Source: Montifringilla adamsi (Eukaryota; Chordata; Aves; Passeriformes; Passeridae). From it: a stretch of DNA of 64,000 nt. The position numbers and the translations under genes were made by a program. The notes beneath the pieces were generated by a model. That model ran no database searches. It worked only from the letters and a program-made list of their open reading frames with translations, and was not told the DNA's origin. How positions within the stretch are numbered: the first letter of the stretch is position 1; each line of letters opens with the position of its first letter. Where the stretch lies: NCBI GenBank assembly GCA_017590115.1, contig JAGGNK010008670.1, positions 4,769,677 through 4,833,676 on the forward strand. The letters are read 5' to 3'. This document shows positions 1 through 12,689 of this stretch, piece after piece.

Positions 1-3000
1 GGGATTGACTTTGGATCTAAGTGCACAGTGGATGCTAGAGCTCAGCTTTTAGCATAAAATAGGCCACATGGTTTTTGCAATGGAATAATGAAAATAATTA
101 GATTTGTAATGTGCAAATGAGTTAAGACTGAGATATTTATAAATGAGGTAAGAATTTACACTAAAATGGGAGTGCCAGATGTTGGTCAGGCCGTGGCTTT
201 CAAGATTTCAACCCTGTTTGACAACACTGGGCTTTTTTGACATTCTCAGAATGTGTGGGTGTGGTATATTTTCATTCACAGAATGAAACGTCCAGCTTAT
301 ATTGCACAGTTTTTAGCCAGTGGAATTGTTTGCCAAGGTGTGAGTAAAACTGGACAGTTTGGAGAGGGATTCTTTCTGTGGGATGAAATATCACAAGCCT
401 ACGTTTGTTTTGTTGTTACCAGCTGAGAAATTGCATTGCAGACAAGAAATGCTGGGGAGCTTACATCACTATAGTAATAAGTAAGTTTAAACTTTGTCTT
501 GCTGCTACCACTCTGAAGATATTTACTATAACACATTTAGTTTTTCCATTATTTTTTATTGCAGTGAACTCTATTTAATTAATCCATTTTTAATCTAACA
601 GACAATACACAAATCATCCAGTGCATATCTCTAGTGGGTTATGAAAAGAAACCCATTCATTTCATGATATGTCAACTTGGAAAGTATATTTTTCAATCCA
701 CAGAATAAAATATTTGAACAGAGAAAAAGGCCCAACTTACTGAATAATATTATCCATTGCAAATTACTTTTCCACCACTCATTGGCATTATACCTTTGTC
801 TCAGAGTAGAATGGAAGTTGGGTATAAATATTCAAACCCAACACAGGGCATTAGGTATTATGTATCACTGTACAGAAGATCCAGAAATAGATGATTTACT
901 TTAAAGGGAACAATCAAAGAAAGCTAATCAAAAAGCTAATCAGAAAGAGTATTTAAAGTTGCCTTGATCATGATCCATAGGTACATATACAGGGAGAAGG
1001 TAAGATGTGCTAAAGGATTTTTAAGCTTTCAGAAATTAATGCATAATATAAATTGATGGAAGTTTGGATTGAATGAGTAAGGTCCCAGTTCATAAATTGG
1101 GGCAACACAGGGTAAAAACCTGTAACAAATCATCTATTAGATGGTCAATGGTAAATATTGTGTTCCTAAACTGTTTAAATGGGCATTGGGCAACTTTCTC
1201 AAAACCGGTCTCTGCTTTCCTTTTGTGGCACCAATGCAGGAAAGCAGGGGTACAGTTCTGTGGTGTTTTTATGCAGAAAGTCAGGTAATTCATTAGTATG
1301 AGTCCATGTGGCCTTAAAAATTTAGCAGAACAAACCTTGCAGTGTGCCTAAGAGGAGCTACACGGTCACATGGAATGGGTTAGTGCCAAAGAAGAAGAAA
1401 TATATAAAAGTTGATAATGAAGGGAGCAATTTGAATGTTTTAAGAATGGTTTAAAGAAAGAGAACTTCTGGCAGTTGATGTCAGGGATAGGAGAAGTTCA
1501 AAGGAAAGGATAAACCCCATATCAGGAGAAGAAAACCAGAGGAGATACAAGATAAAGACTGCCCTGAGCACGAGGAATAGATCAGGAGAGAAAACACAGT
1601 GATTTAGAAGTAGGATAAATATTAAAGAGCTTTGCAGTTGAGAATTAAGGGCTTGAATTTTTTGCAGTAAAGATGTCAACTGAAGGATTCAAATGGTCTT
1701 CAGAATATTTTGAAGCCATGACAGAAGTAGAAAACTTTTCCAGCAGTTAGAATCATGATATGAAGAAACAAAAGTAGTCAGTGCCATGTCAGGAGGTTTT
1801 ATACCTGACCCACTGATCAAAGCAAAGAGTGATGTATTTAATCTACAAATCTTTCTTCACAGAAGGAAAAAACAATCCTCTCCCCCATCTATTCCCTTTT
1901 CCTTGGAAAATGTTGCTCATGGTTGTGAGCCAGAGCTGGGGCAGAGGAGTAGCACGAAGCTTGTGCATCAATAGCTGTTGCTTTGGTTACAAAGGCACAT
2001 GAGCATGTATAGTTGTGACAAGTTATTTTCAGCGTTTACACCATGAAATAGAGAGAATATTAATAATAAAAAAAAAGATTATGCTACCTCTGCTCAGTCT
2101 CTCTGTGGGGAAAAGTCGCAGTGTGGCAGTGTGGTGTCACATGCTGCATCATCCTGATAATTGTTGCTGTGTGCCCTGATGACATTGAAGTCAGCCCTGG
2201 TGCTGAGTGCACAGAACTCAATGCACTGGGAGGGGAAAGGTTGCTGCTGGTGCTGGGGATGTATCCTCAGGAGCTGTTTGGTGAGTGGGAGCAGCACTGG
2301 GCACCCAGCTGCCTCTCCTGCGTGTGTCAGCATCTCGGTGCCGCTGAATCCCTGGCGTAGCCCACGCTCAGGCACACGCACAAAAGGCACAAAATCTCAG
2401 AGCAATCTCTGTCTCCTGGTGAAAACCGAGTGCAGCAGGGGATCAAACAAATGGTTTGATCTCTGCTGACATTTCAAAGCTTCTGCAGTCGGAGATGACA
2501 GCGACTTGGGAGAAAGGCAAGGAGTGGGAGTGGGGCACGAACGCCAAGGTAGTGCCTCTTGGTACCACAGGGGTCTGGCCAGGCCACACAGGAGCTTCTG
2601 CCAGGAAGAGAAATGAGCTGTGAGCTCTGGAGTAAAGTATTGATGAGCCAGAGTCCTACCACTGCCCTTTGGCCCTTGCTATTTAGCAGGTGATGGTAAT
2701 GGCTGGAAGCAGTTCAGTTCCCCCCTCACTTCTGGTTCATTCCCACCTTAGCCCAACCACAGCTTCTGGTTTAGACTCTGCATCAAGGCACTGGGGTGAA
2801 TCTTGTCCTTCACACCACTTCTCCAGCCCTGTTGCATAGCAGGATGGCCTGAACCCCTGGGGGAGAGGACAGCTATGACAGCTTCTCCTTTAAAGGGTTA
2901 TTCTTTGAAGTTTCATATCCATGACACCAAGAAGGGAAGTCAATGTATACCAGTGTAAAGAGACAAAAAAAAAGACATTCCATTTGAAGAAATGACCCCT

Positions 3001-3757
3001 TTACAAAATGTGTTTGTGAACTCAAGATTTTAAATGAGTCTGACCCAGTGGGGAAAAAAAATCAAACTGTTCTGTACAGAAGAAATTCTGTGCCAGAAAG
3101 TACATACGAAAGTTCAGAGGCACTGCAAACACTAGCCCAGTGGGTAATTCTCTGAATGAGATGCACTTTGCACTCACAGCAGTACTGAAATCCAGCAGCT
3201 CCTGGGACTCAGATTTATTCCATTTTTACCAATAAGAATGCAACTAATAATAGTTTGAAAAAGGAAGAATTTGCCATGTGAGGGAAGATTTAAAAAATCA
3301 CATTCTGATCTTTATTACTCTGGCTTATGTCAGACATATTTTGCACCACTTCACGTGAAGTACAGATGTAACTGGTGTTCTCACAGAATAAGCCAAAATA
3401 AATGGGATCAGAATCAAACCCTGAAATTTTGTTGCCTGGGACATATGCTGTTCCTACAATCCTTAAATTCTTTGTATGGAAAAAGAGAGCCCGAGGACCA
3501 GGTCCATTTTGGGAGGCAGGAGGGTTTCCCACCACCTGAGGCCCAAATGCTGCACTCCCTCTGGGGATGAAGGCTGGGTCTTCACTGGCAGTGCCAAACT
3601 CCTGTAGAAATGAGCCTGTCCAAATAAAGGATATTACCACAAAATTTGCTCCTCAGGAAGGAGTAGAAACTCAAGTAGAAGGAAGTACCCTTCATCTTGA
3701 ATTTGTGCTGATGGGGCTGAACAGCCATCTTAAGTAAGTATCACTCAAGGCACGAGT
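1..3757. other. Non-coding unique sequence, no gene seen
   Basis: The first 2 kb is AT-rich unique sequence with short A/T runs and no recognisable repeat. From about 2090 to 2900 the composition is richer in G and C, and short open frames overlap on both strands there. None resembles a known protein and none is flanked by convincing splice signals. I see no RNA gene. Confidence 0.6.
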
Positions 3758-3797
3758 CGCATTAAAGTCAATGGTCTACTCCTCACATCAGTAATCT
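3758..3797. repeat. Remnant of an ancient amniote dispersed repeat
   Basis: The segment contains AAAGTCAATGGTCTACTCC followed by a TCA-rich stretch ending in CAGTAATC. From memory, this follows a motif often seen in reptile and bird genomes, in which a 'GAAGTCAATGGGACTACTC' core leads into an 'ATGAGTAA' core. I see only the core, strongly diverged, and cannot assign a family or define the edges. Four other places in this window carry related cores (5415, 40176, 59043, 61849), which supports a dispersed family rather than chance. Strand and exact length are uncertain. Confidence 0.4.
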
Positions 3798-4059
3798 TGG
3801 TAGAGTGGGGTCTTGCCTACTCATCCTTCACAGAGCACTGCAGGTTCCTCTGAGACCATTTGTTACAGCCATTTTTTTGATCCCCTTCCAGCTGAGGAGT
3901 TTGGAAAGGTGTCAGAGGATTAGTACCATGCAAATTGCGAGAGGAAAGCGTCACTAAGGTAGGAAGACTTCACAAAAAATAGCTTAGGGGGCTATACAGT
4001 ATCCGGAATGAAATTTTATGGCACTCCATAAAATTGAAGTATGAGTCAAGGGTTAACAA

Positions 4060-4390
4060 CCTTGAATTTTGCCCTTAAAATTAGTCCAAGAAAATCTACT
4101 TCGTTATAAATACGGCGGTACTGTATCGCGTTCTGTTGATTGATATGCCCAAGAGCTACCTTTGTCGGCAGTCTTTTAAGCAGCAATCCTTCATTTTGAT
4201 CTTAATAGTGAGATAAGCACCTCCTTCCTCATTGGGCTATCAATTTCTAGCTGCCAATACAGATGGATGGGGTCGGGTGTTGCACACACGGTGCCTCCCG
4301 TCATGATGAATGTATAGTCAGCAATCATGGCCCTCCTCGTGACAAAAGCAGAATAAATGAGTGTACAGGGAGGGGAGGATGCATATAGCA
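4060..4390. other. Candidate conserved non-coding element (CpG-retaining)
   Basis: In otherwise AT-rich, CpG-poor surroundings this stretch keeps an unusual number of CpG dinucleotides, for example in TACGGCGGTACTGTATCGCG (about 4112-4131), GTCGGCAG, GGGGTCGGG, CCCGTCATG and CTCGTGAC. A minus-strand frame is open for 66 codons across 4191-4391, but I recognise no domain in it. Retained CpGs in ordinary methylated vertebrate DNA suggest constraint or low methylation. This may be an enhancer-type conserved element, or less likely an exon. Conservation itself cannot be seen here. Confidence 0.3.
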
Positions 4391-4955
4391 ATATTTAATG
4401 CAGGTGATGTTAGAAGAGTGCAACATGAGTTTTTTACCAAAAGATTACGCATAACTCTCAGTCTTTGTCCAGCCTTAAGACAAACATTGGTAAATTTTTT
4501 AAACTATCTGCCAAAAAGCGACATTTTATTTTAATAACTTTTCAGTGTTTTGCTCTAAGGAAATATTTAATGGATACTATACGATATCTTAGCCTGGCTT
4601 TTCTTTTTTTTTTTCCTTTAAAGTATTTGGGGATGAAAAATCTTGCATTTAAGTACGTTCTTTCTAGGACAGCATGCACGTGTGCAATACTCTGTATCTT
4701 GGCAGTGTTGGAATACCACTTGTCTATGGCAAACTCAGACATAGTTCACCTTTGATTAAACTGTAGCTTAAAACCCACCCCAAACTAAAAGTAATAACCT
4801 AATTGAGTATTCTTTAGTACTTCCACTGTCTGTGACAATCATTGCATTGCTCTTTCTAGGCTGAAGGATATTAAAAATGTATTGTGCAAAGGATATTAAT
4901 GCAGAGTCTTAACAGACTTTAGAAAATCAGTTTGCTTTTATGGCTGCCTTTCTAC

Positions 4956-4996
4956 ACTGCTCTCTCTTTCCTCTTCTCTTTCCTTTCCTCTGGAGA
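4956..4996 (+). repeat. Pyrimidine tract
   Basis: A run composed almost only of C and T, mostly CTCT, TTTCC and CTTCT units, about 40 nt long. It is a simple-sequence tract with no associated acceptor and exon that I can defend. Confidence 0.7.
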
Positions 4997-5414
4997 TTCC
5001 AAATCCAATTAAATGTGACTAGATGTAATTCCAAATTGTCGCTTTAGTCAATTAAACATATAATAATCTTGTGTACCTAATTACTAGCTCCAAAAGTTTA
5101 TTTGTTGATGTAGTGCTATCAATGTGTACTTCTGCATGTTCCCCTTATCATTGCCTATATATTAATTGTGGTTTGACATTACTGTAAATTGAATTTGAAA
5201 TTTCCCCCTAGTTAAAAGTCTCTCACAAACAGTAATCCCAATCCAGTTGTAATACCCTTTCAGAATGTACTTTCCAAGGCTGCATTATGTTCTTAATGAG
5301 ATATAACCAAAAATACATGGATTTAGCAATAAACATTTCAAAACAGGCCCAGTATCAGGGGGTAACATATTGTTACAAACAGGAACTAAATCTTCCCTTA
5401 GATGTTCTCATACA

Positions 5415-5437
5415 GCTCCCATTAATTTCACTGGGAG
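5415..5437. repeat. Ancient repeat core, near-palindromic
   Basis: The 22-nt core runs GCTCCCATTAATTTCACTGG then GAG. It is close to an inverted repeat (CTCCCA at one end, TGGGAG at the other). It matches the 'CTCCCATTGACTTCAATGGGAG' type of core that I recall from old amniote repeats. It lies 10 nt beyond the stop codon of the exon-like segment at 5447-5689. The family is not assigned. Confidence 0.4.
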
Positions 5438-5446
5438 AAAAGCAAT

Positions 5447-5689
5447 TCAGTAGAATCCATGGATTTTTGCATAAGGACTGGATTTAGCCATAAGCTTTAT
5501 CCAATGCTCATTCAAATCATTGGCAAGAATCCTCCTGACTGCGCTAGAACAAAGAGCAGTTTCTAATTGAACATCGTCAGCCCAGCCGGCACAGGGTGAA
5601 CAAAGGATAAAATCCTCATTGCCTTGAAAATAATTGGCAAACTGCTCATGGGCTCCAAGTGGTTTAATCTCAGGAATGACATATGGACC
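5447..5689 (-). other. Exon-like segment, possible terminal coding exon
   Basis: Read on the minus strand, a pyrimidine-rich stretch (CTCACCTCCTCTGCTTCATC) ends in CACAG at 5695-5690. An open frame of 80 codons follows, starting GGT CCA TAT in phase 0 and ending in TGA at 5449-5447. The peptide begins GPYVIPEIKPLGAHEQFANY and has a balanced mix of charged, aromatic and aliphatic residues, unlike the Ser/Pro/Cys-rich chance frames elsewhere. A reverse AATAAA lies about 345 nt further on (TTTATT at 5097-5102), which can easily be chance. I do not recognise the protein and see no convincing upstream exon. Chance open sequence or a conserved non-coding element is at least as likely. Confidence 0.15.
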
Positions 5690-8600
5690 CTGTGGATGAA
5701 GCAGAGGAGGTGAGCAAAGCACCCAGCTTTGCCTGCTTGAGCTGGTGATGGTTCTGAGGAAAGACCTTCAGTGTGTCCTGAGCTGCAAACAAGAAATAAC
5801 CCTGTAGCACAACATGAGGGAAGACTGAATGGATGTGTCCTGTTATTCCATGCCTTTGATCCACTGCAAAGCTTCCAGCTCCTATGACAGTGCCAGTGGC
5901 TGATCCACAGCTCTGTACATGAGTGGTGGTTGCTCCTGCAGCCTCCTCGACAGAAATAAATGTTCCAATCCGAACATAAGCCAGTCTGAAGCACTGAAAC
6001 TTGTGGTTTTTTGCAGTCAGAGGCCATTTGCAAGTGGTCATTTACAATCTGGGATCCCATAGTTGTATTGCCCCCTTGGCTGCTGTCATTCCAAAGGTTA
6101 AAACTGTCAGGTCCTTAACCCTGAGCCAAGGCTTGGTTCTCCCAGCCTGGCACTGCTTCCAGAGGTGCACAGAGCTCTGAACAAACCTGGCATCAATCCT
6201 TGGACAAGTTGCTTCATCTTTTGCTGTTTCTTAGCATCAGCTGTGAAATGCAGACACTCATATTTGACTGATTTACTGATTTGGTGTGTGAGTCCCCCTG
6301 GCTCCATAGTTTGCTAATCCTTCACAGCCTGCACAGCACAATGCCACTCTGATCATGGCAGAAGTCTCCATGCATTGCTGCACTCCAGACAAATGCCTTT
6401 TCTCTTTATTCTTCCTTCTTAATTTGTCCTTATTTAAATAACCAGAAGCACACTCACATTTCTGGCATTCGTGTTTCGGTTTCCAATATCTGCTGTTGTC
6501 CCTGGCGGGTTCCCCCTGCACTGCCCTGCATGGCATCAGGAGTGGTGAGGCACACTCACAAAACCCCTCTGAGCCTTCTGGTGCCTCCATCCCACTTTTG
6601 CTTCTCAGTTCCTTGGTCACAGGGAGCACACACAGGTCAGGACCGATGCTTGCTACTGTGACCTCAGGGCTTATCAAGGAAAATCCCACTACTCTAAATT
6701 CTTAGAAAAATAAATTTAAATTTCTTTTGGAAAAAGAAACACAAGGATTAAGGCTGTGTGTGTATGGCCTGTATCCAACCCCAAATGCACCCAAGTAAGA
6801 GACTTGTTGAAGGTCTCCAAGGCTCAATGCACAGAACCAAAATGAACTGTGAGATAGGGAACTATGAATTTCCAGGGGAAGGAACACAGGTGGAATTACA
6901 CTGTCTGAATATGATTACAGGGCTGGGTACTGAAAAATACTTAGGACCAAAAACCCAAAGGACAAATTGAGATGTTTAGGAAAGTTAAAAGCCTGTCTCC
7001 CACTGAAATACATGAAGGCTTAAAGCGCTGAGCTGGGGTCCTGATTCCTGGTGAACACCTCTCCATATGGCCCATGGAAATCCAGGCAGCAAAGATTTCC
7101 ACTGAGAGACTGATGAGTCTGTGAGACGCTCTGAAACCAGATTTAAGTAAAATATTTACTTAAGGAAATTCAGTTTATGAAATTACTATTTAAGATCCTT
7201 AGACAGTGACCCAACTCATTAACATTTTGAAAAAAGAAATCTCCCAATACATGGACTGATATTCCCAAACCAGAATGAGGGACCACTCCCTGCCCTGTCA
7301 CAAATCAATATCGTATATTAAATGTGATGTGTAATGTTATGCAGTAGGATCAGCTGCTCTGTCATGTGGGGATTTTGGACAAGTAATGTTGATCAGCAAC
7401 AGACCTCACTCTTTGTACCTTGAGAGTGACTAAATGAGAGTTCAACTGAGCACAAGGAACATAAGGTACAAAAGAATGGGAAATAACTCCTATTTAGACC
7501 ATGTAATGCATCTTTCTGCATGAAATGCCATCTTTTTTTTTTTTTTATAGCTTTTAAAGATAGAGGGATTAATCTCTAAAGAACAAAGATATGAGCTTTC
7601 TTCCTACTTCTGACACAAGCACTTCATTGATATTCAAAAATATTTGCCTCATATTTACAGAACCATACACCACTAAATTTGAAATATGGAAATGAATAAG
7701 AATGGAAGCAGTTTTGACAAAACACCTTTAGGAACACCTTAGGGGATGTCAGAAAAAAAGATATGAACTTTCTTCTTTCAAGGTATGAGGCTTTATATTC
7801 TGTGTTTTTTTCCCTATTTGCCAATTCAGGCCAATATGAACTTCCATAACCAAAGCAGGTGATGTGGGAAGCCTGGATCCAAAGGTGTTCTGCAATCTCT
7901 GCTCCATCTGGCCACTTGGTGGTGCAGAATAATAAGATATATTTCTCTACGTGTTGGTGAGGAGCAGAGCAGGGATCCTGAACCTCTCCCTCAGCCCATC
8001 TCCAGGCATGCACAGGACTTGTAAGAGCAGAGTCAAAGGCAGCTTTTGGTGCGTGACGGCTGCTGACACCAACAGCCCGTGCCCAGCCAAATCCTCTGCA
8101 GCAGCCACGCAGGTCTGTGACAGGAAAATGGATGGTGAGGGTATAGAAATAGGCAGAATTTTCTGGAATGCACCAAAGTGTTCCACTTCCAAAGAAGACA
8201 AGAGCTTAGCGTTGTTGCTAAATGTTTGTGTGTTCATTTACCGTGGTAAACACTGGGAAATTCATGGGGGCAGGACTCAAGGTCAGCTCCTTAATCCTTG
8301 GCTGCTCCCCTTGAGCTGCAGAGAAAGGAGAGAAGCCCAGAAGGGGAGAGGAGGATTTCTCTGCAGATGGCAGAGCCTCAGGAATAATCACAGCCTATGC
8401 ACATTAGAGTAACTTTCACTCTGCTGTGCTATTCAGCCCTAATTGCTGCTAAAACCAAGAGGCTGATAAATGGCTGAAAATTACCTGTGCATCTACTTCA
8501 AGTGAGCTCACCTGGATCTGCAGTCAGTGGTACTAACAGAGGGCCACAGCCACTGCACTGTGGTGTTAGTCCTGTGCAGACCTCCTGTTTGGAAAGGGTA

Positions 8601-11534
8601 AGTATAGCTCTGTTTTTTCAGTTTAACAGGAACTTTAATATTCCTATTCAGATCAGCTCTGATGCAGACACCTGGGCATTTAGAGATCTCTAAGACAATA
8701 GCACTGAGCCTGAGATATAAGATGCAAAATAAGCTATAGCTCTCTTCTGGATGACCTTGCTTATTTTCTTCTGAGATTAGAAAAGGAAAGTGATGTTTAT
8801 AACTGAAATAAGCAGAAGGTAGTAATTTTAATGCAATTATGCTGTTTGAAAAGTGTACAAAATAATAACACTTAATTTTTAAATACATTTGTATATTCTA
8901 GTAACATGTATATTCTAATTACACGTAACCTCATTACTTTGATGGTATGGAGACATTTGGAAACCATTACATGAGGAGTGATAAACAGAATACTGAGCAG
9001 GTTTGACTTATGTGTAGACGAGCCCCAAAATGGGGCAAAATATTGTCATATGTGTTCAATATTTTGATGTTGCTAATTTCTGCAGAGGACTGACTAGAAG
9101 TTCCTTTTGAGCATTTCACTAGTGAGCCTTAAATGCATTGGGAAACTGCTATAAAACACTTCTGTCCTGCCAAACCCTCCCAGGCTGGTGATGGGGTACA
9201 CTTGCTGTCTTTGCTGGAGTTTGAGTTGTTAGCCCATTGTTAGATAGTAGAAATAAGTTTCATATGAGAAAATGGCCCCTGTATTTAGAATAGATTTATT
9301 GTATTTATTATTATCTGGCTCCAGCTTTCTGCGTGGTATCGAGATTGCTCTGCAATGATAAAAAATGTTTCTCATTTAATGGCAAGTGCCACTTAAGGAC
9401 ACAGAAGCTGCTTTCCAAACGTGAGCTGAGAGATGCACAGGGAAATCAGGAGCCTTTTAAAATGACAGGGGGTGATCAGGACAACAGCTCCCTAAGCCCA
9501 CTGAGACTGGGATCTCCATGGCCTGGTAGGAAACAAACACTCAGGATGGGTGTGATGGACAGATCCCAGGAGGTGTGGGAGGTACCTGTGCCAGTGTTGG
9601 CTGCACTGTGGAGCTTTCTGGGGAAGGGATGGGATGAGCTGCTGGTAACAGAGATGCAGTGAAACATCCAGAGGGACGTGGTCCATGCTTGTTCTGGACT
9701 TGCTCTGCTCCCTGAGTTAGGGACAGACCTTGGGGTGTCAAAGGTTGGGTTTACTTCTGGCAGGGGCTGTGGAAACACTAGAATTGAAGGATTCCTCTTG
9801 CCCCTGATGGGATTCTGTCTGATCAAGCTGCTGTTTGACAGTTTCAGGTGATAAAGGAGCATATGTGTGGCACAGAGATGATTGATGGATTTTAGACATG
9901 GACTGTATGTTGGTGTCATAAAATATAGTAGGTCATGTGGCTTTCCTTTGGGCTTTGGCTGATCCCAGCATTTGCCAGAGCTGCTTTCCTGGGCCCAGTT
10001 TTTGAAGGGCTCCCAGAAGCGCTGCCCTTCTGAGGATGGAAATCACAAACCATCAGAGGCTCTTGGACCCTTTCCACTTGGGGAAAACCAGATCCAATTT
10101 CATTCATTTCCCCCTTTCGTTCCTAGTCCTGGGTCTTGTGTCCACTTGGCACTGGGTTTTGGGATCAGTGCTCTGGAGCCCCTGGGTGGGCTCTGAGCCA
10201 GCAGCTCCTGGAATAATGGTGTAAATGAACTCTCCCCAGCTGTGGGAGCCCTCCCTGCCCATCCCTGTCCTTGTGGGTGAGCCCTGAGGGATTCTCTGTG
10301 ATCAGAGGAGGCTGGGGGATTCTGTTGCTATGACAACAGATTTGTTTGGTTTTCTTACTAGAACTGGATTTTTTTTTTTTAATTTTACTTTTTCAGTTTA
10401 GACAAACTGAAACAATTAGGGTAGAGACAGAAGATAAACTTTCCTGTTTTCCCAAGAGGAGGCCTAGGCAGGATGCACAGGCAGGTAGCAGGGTGGCAGG
10501 TGTGGGCAGGAGGCAGGCAGCTGGTATCCCCAACCCCAAGGATTTACACATCTTTCCTTAGCACAACTGTGTGCCTCATAAAACAAACCCAGGCATAAAA
10601 GCTAGCCCAAATAATTCACGTTGCTTTCTTACACTTCCTTTTCAAGCCTGACTAAAAGGGGACACAGACCTGAACTCTTACAGAGAGCTGAGGTTTACTG
10701 CTAGCAGGGCTGGTTTGCTTTTCAGCTGATGGAATTGTATAGATTCTATGATTTTTAATTATTTTTTTTCTAACCAGAATGTCAAAAAGCTGAGTCAGCC
10801 ATCCCACAGCTATTAAGATCCTAAAACTTCTTCCTCCTTACGGATTGCTTACCCCTACTCTATGCAGTCAGATGAAGATGAGTTGTTTGTTCTGGCAGAG
10901 GGACAGACAGTCTGTTTTCCCCTACATGTATACAACTAATTTCAAGTCACTGGTGTTCCAACTGGTGATAAAAGAGCTATCTTAAGCTTTTCACAGAACA
11001 CAGTGACACTGTTAAATCAGCACAGCATTTTGATTAGCAGAAAGATGAGAGCTGTACAGCTTAATGAGAAAAAGGGGCAAAATACCTTTTGTACTTGGAG
11101 GTTTAAACCTGTAGTTTTAAAGGAAATAAGTGCCTGTATTTTTCTGTAAGTTGCACATTTTCACCTTACTGCTGATCCAAGGCTATTCAGTGTCAGCAAT
11201 AGCCTGCACTGTTTGAGTAAGGAAGAAAAATTGCTCTCATGCCTTATTGCTCATCTGGTTAGACCTTTCCTTGTGGATGTGTAGCAGGCAGCTGCGAGAG
11301 CACAGCCCATGGGCTTGGGGACTTGAAGGACACACAGGGTCTGCTAACTCCTCCTCCACGAGCTTTGAGGTTCACCTTTTGGTGCATGTTCCTTTTCTAG
11401 GACTCTCATCCTTGAAAGTAGGGTTGGATGGTGTCTGTTCTGTCCTTAGAGACAGCACAGACCTCTGAGGTTCTGCTGTGGCACGTCCCCTGGCACAGAC
11501 ATGTCCTTCATCTCATCTTTCCCTGGGGCAGCTG
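5690..11534. other. Non-coding unique sequence, no gene seen
   Basis: Two minus-strand frames (165 and 123 codons) overlap each other between about 5560 and 6060 with no recognisable domain, which points to low stop density rather than coding. A 14-T run sits at 7533-7546. Around 8523-8597 a CAG acceptor-like and a GTAAGT donor-like signal bracket a short open stretch, which I regard as a pseudo-exon. The sequence from about 9400 to 10300 is somewhat GC-richer. I see no repeats or RNA genes I can name. Confidence 0.55.
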
Positions 11535-11664
11535 TCACAGAATCATTCAGGTTGGAAAGGACCTCTGAGATCATTGAGACCAGCCTTTGATCGCCACTTT
11601 GTCATGCAGACCATGGCACTGAGTGCCACATCCAGCCATTCCTTGGACACCTCCAGGAATGGTG
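11535..11664 (-). mobile_element. CR1 LINE 3' fragment (minus strand)
   Basis: Starting TCACAGAATCATTCAGGTTG and continuing through GAAAGGACCTCTGAGATCAT, this is the reverse complement of the CR1 3' end. The downstream TGAGTGCCACATCC and ACCTCCAGGAATGGTG also match the usual CR1 3' region, here read on the opposite strand. Only about 130 bp of the 3' end is recognisable, as expected from 5' truncation during target-primed reverse transcription. The element encodes nothing. It differs from the copy at 12690 and matches an older CR1 type with the 'CCTTTGATC' segment. The truncation edge near 11664 is approximate. Confidence 0.85.
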
Positions 11665-12689
11665 CCCTGGCATTGCCAGGAAGGTCAGGTTCTCCTTGGC
11701 CTTCTCCAAGAGCATTTTCTTGGTTTTAAGACAGAAGTGAGCCCAGGATCCTTTCCTGAACCTTCCATTCTGGTTACTGAGGGATTTTTGATCAGCTGCG
11801 AGAATGTGTCCTTTGGCAGGGCACTTCCAGTGGCTGCTGTTGGAGGCTGATCCTATGGCTAAATGCCTTCTAATGCCTAAAATTTCCTGGTAATTCCAGA
11901 CCAAATTTATACACAATACATTTATGCCCACTTGTTCAAGGACCAAGATGGTCTTTCCACTGAAATGGGTTTTCTCCCTGCTGAGGTTTAAATCTTCACT
12001 GTATTTGTCCAGAGCAGTCTTCCAACATGAGAGATACAAAAAGAGGGGAAAAATATTTACTAAGTGGCACTTTAGGGAAAGTGGTTGCAGCGCTTTGGAA
12101 TTGTTTGCAGATGCTGTGACCCTACAGTGGTGTTTCTGGGACTGCCTTGCAGTGCCAAATGGCCTTAGGCTGCACTCTACCTGGGGCATCCCATCTCTGT
12201 GCTATCCCAGAGGCATCCCTGAGCAGCTGACAAAATTCAGAATTCATGCAGATATCAGTCTTTAATTCAGACCTCCTTGCATTTAGGCTCCTTCCTGTGC
12301 TTATTCTCCTGGTCCTGGGGCTGTGTGAGTGAAAACTGCACTCAGAGGACTTTGAGAGAGGCTTAAATTACAGCTGACCCCTCTCTAAACTCTGACTTTC
12401 TCTGAACCAAAGAATTCAGTCTGGCATGTCTTCAGAGACAAAATCTCAGGGGATCTCAGCTTGATGGGTAGGCTGAGTCAAATGTGATTATCTGTGGTGT
12501 TTGTGCCAAGCTGAGCTGCTCCCAACCAGCCACTGCTGCTCTCTCCCCCTTGCACTGCTCTGGGGGTGCCTCTGTGCAGGTACTTAAAATCCACGTGAGG
12601 GGTAGGAAGGCAAGGGATACCCAAGAGCAGGAAAAGGAATAGAATGACCAGTTTCTCATTAAAAAAAAAAAAAAAGGCAGGCAGAAATA
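11665..12689. other. Unique sequence between two CR1 copies
   Basis: About 1 kb separates the head-facing CR1 fragments. It holds minor open frames on both strands, and a 15-A run at 12661-12675 just before the next CR1. There is no gene I can support. The lower part (about 11665-11750) may be decayed CR1 sequence, but I could not align it by eye. Confidence 0.5.

Larger units (their letters stand above)
3798..5414. other. Non-coding sequence with a CpG-retaining patch
   Basis: This stretch holds the possible conserved element at about 4060-4390 and a pyrimidine tract at 4956-4996, listed separately. The rest is AT-rich unique DNA with no gene or repeat I can name. Confidence 0.55.

Noticed and set aside
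5563..6060. Minus-strand frames of 165 and 123 codons
   Set aside because: They overlap in two frames with Cys/Ser/His-rich translation and no recognisable family.
8523..8597. Pseudo-exon between CTGCAG and GGGTAAGT
   Set aside because: The acceptor pyrimidine tract is poor and the peptide is Ser/Cys/Pro-rich. Such site pairs are expected by chance.
11602..12189. Minus-strand frame of 195 codons
   Set aside because: Its end lies in the decayed CR1 fragment and the rest has no domain. I take it as repeat-derived or chance.
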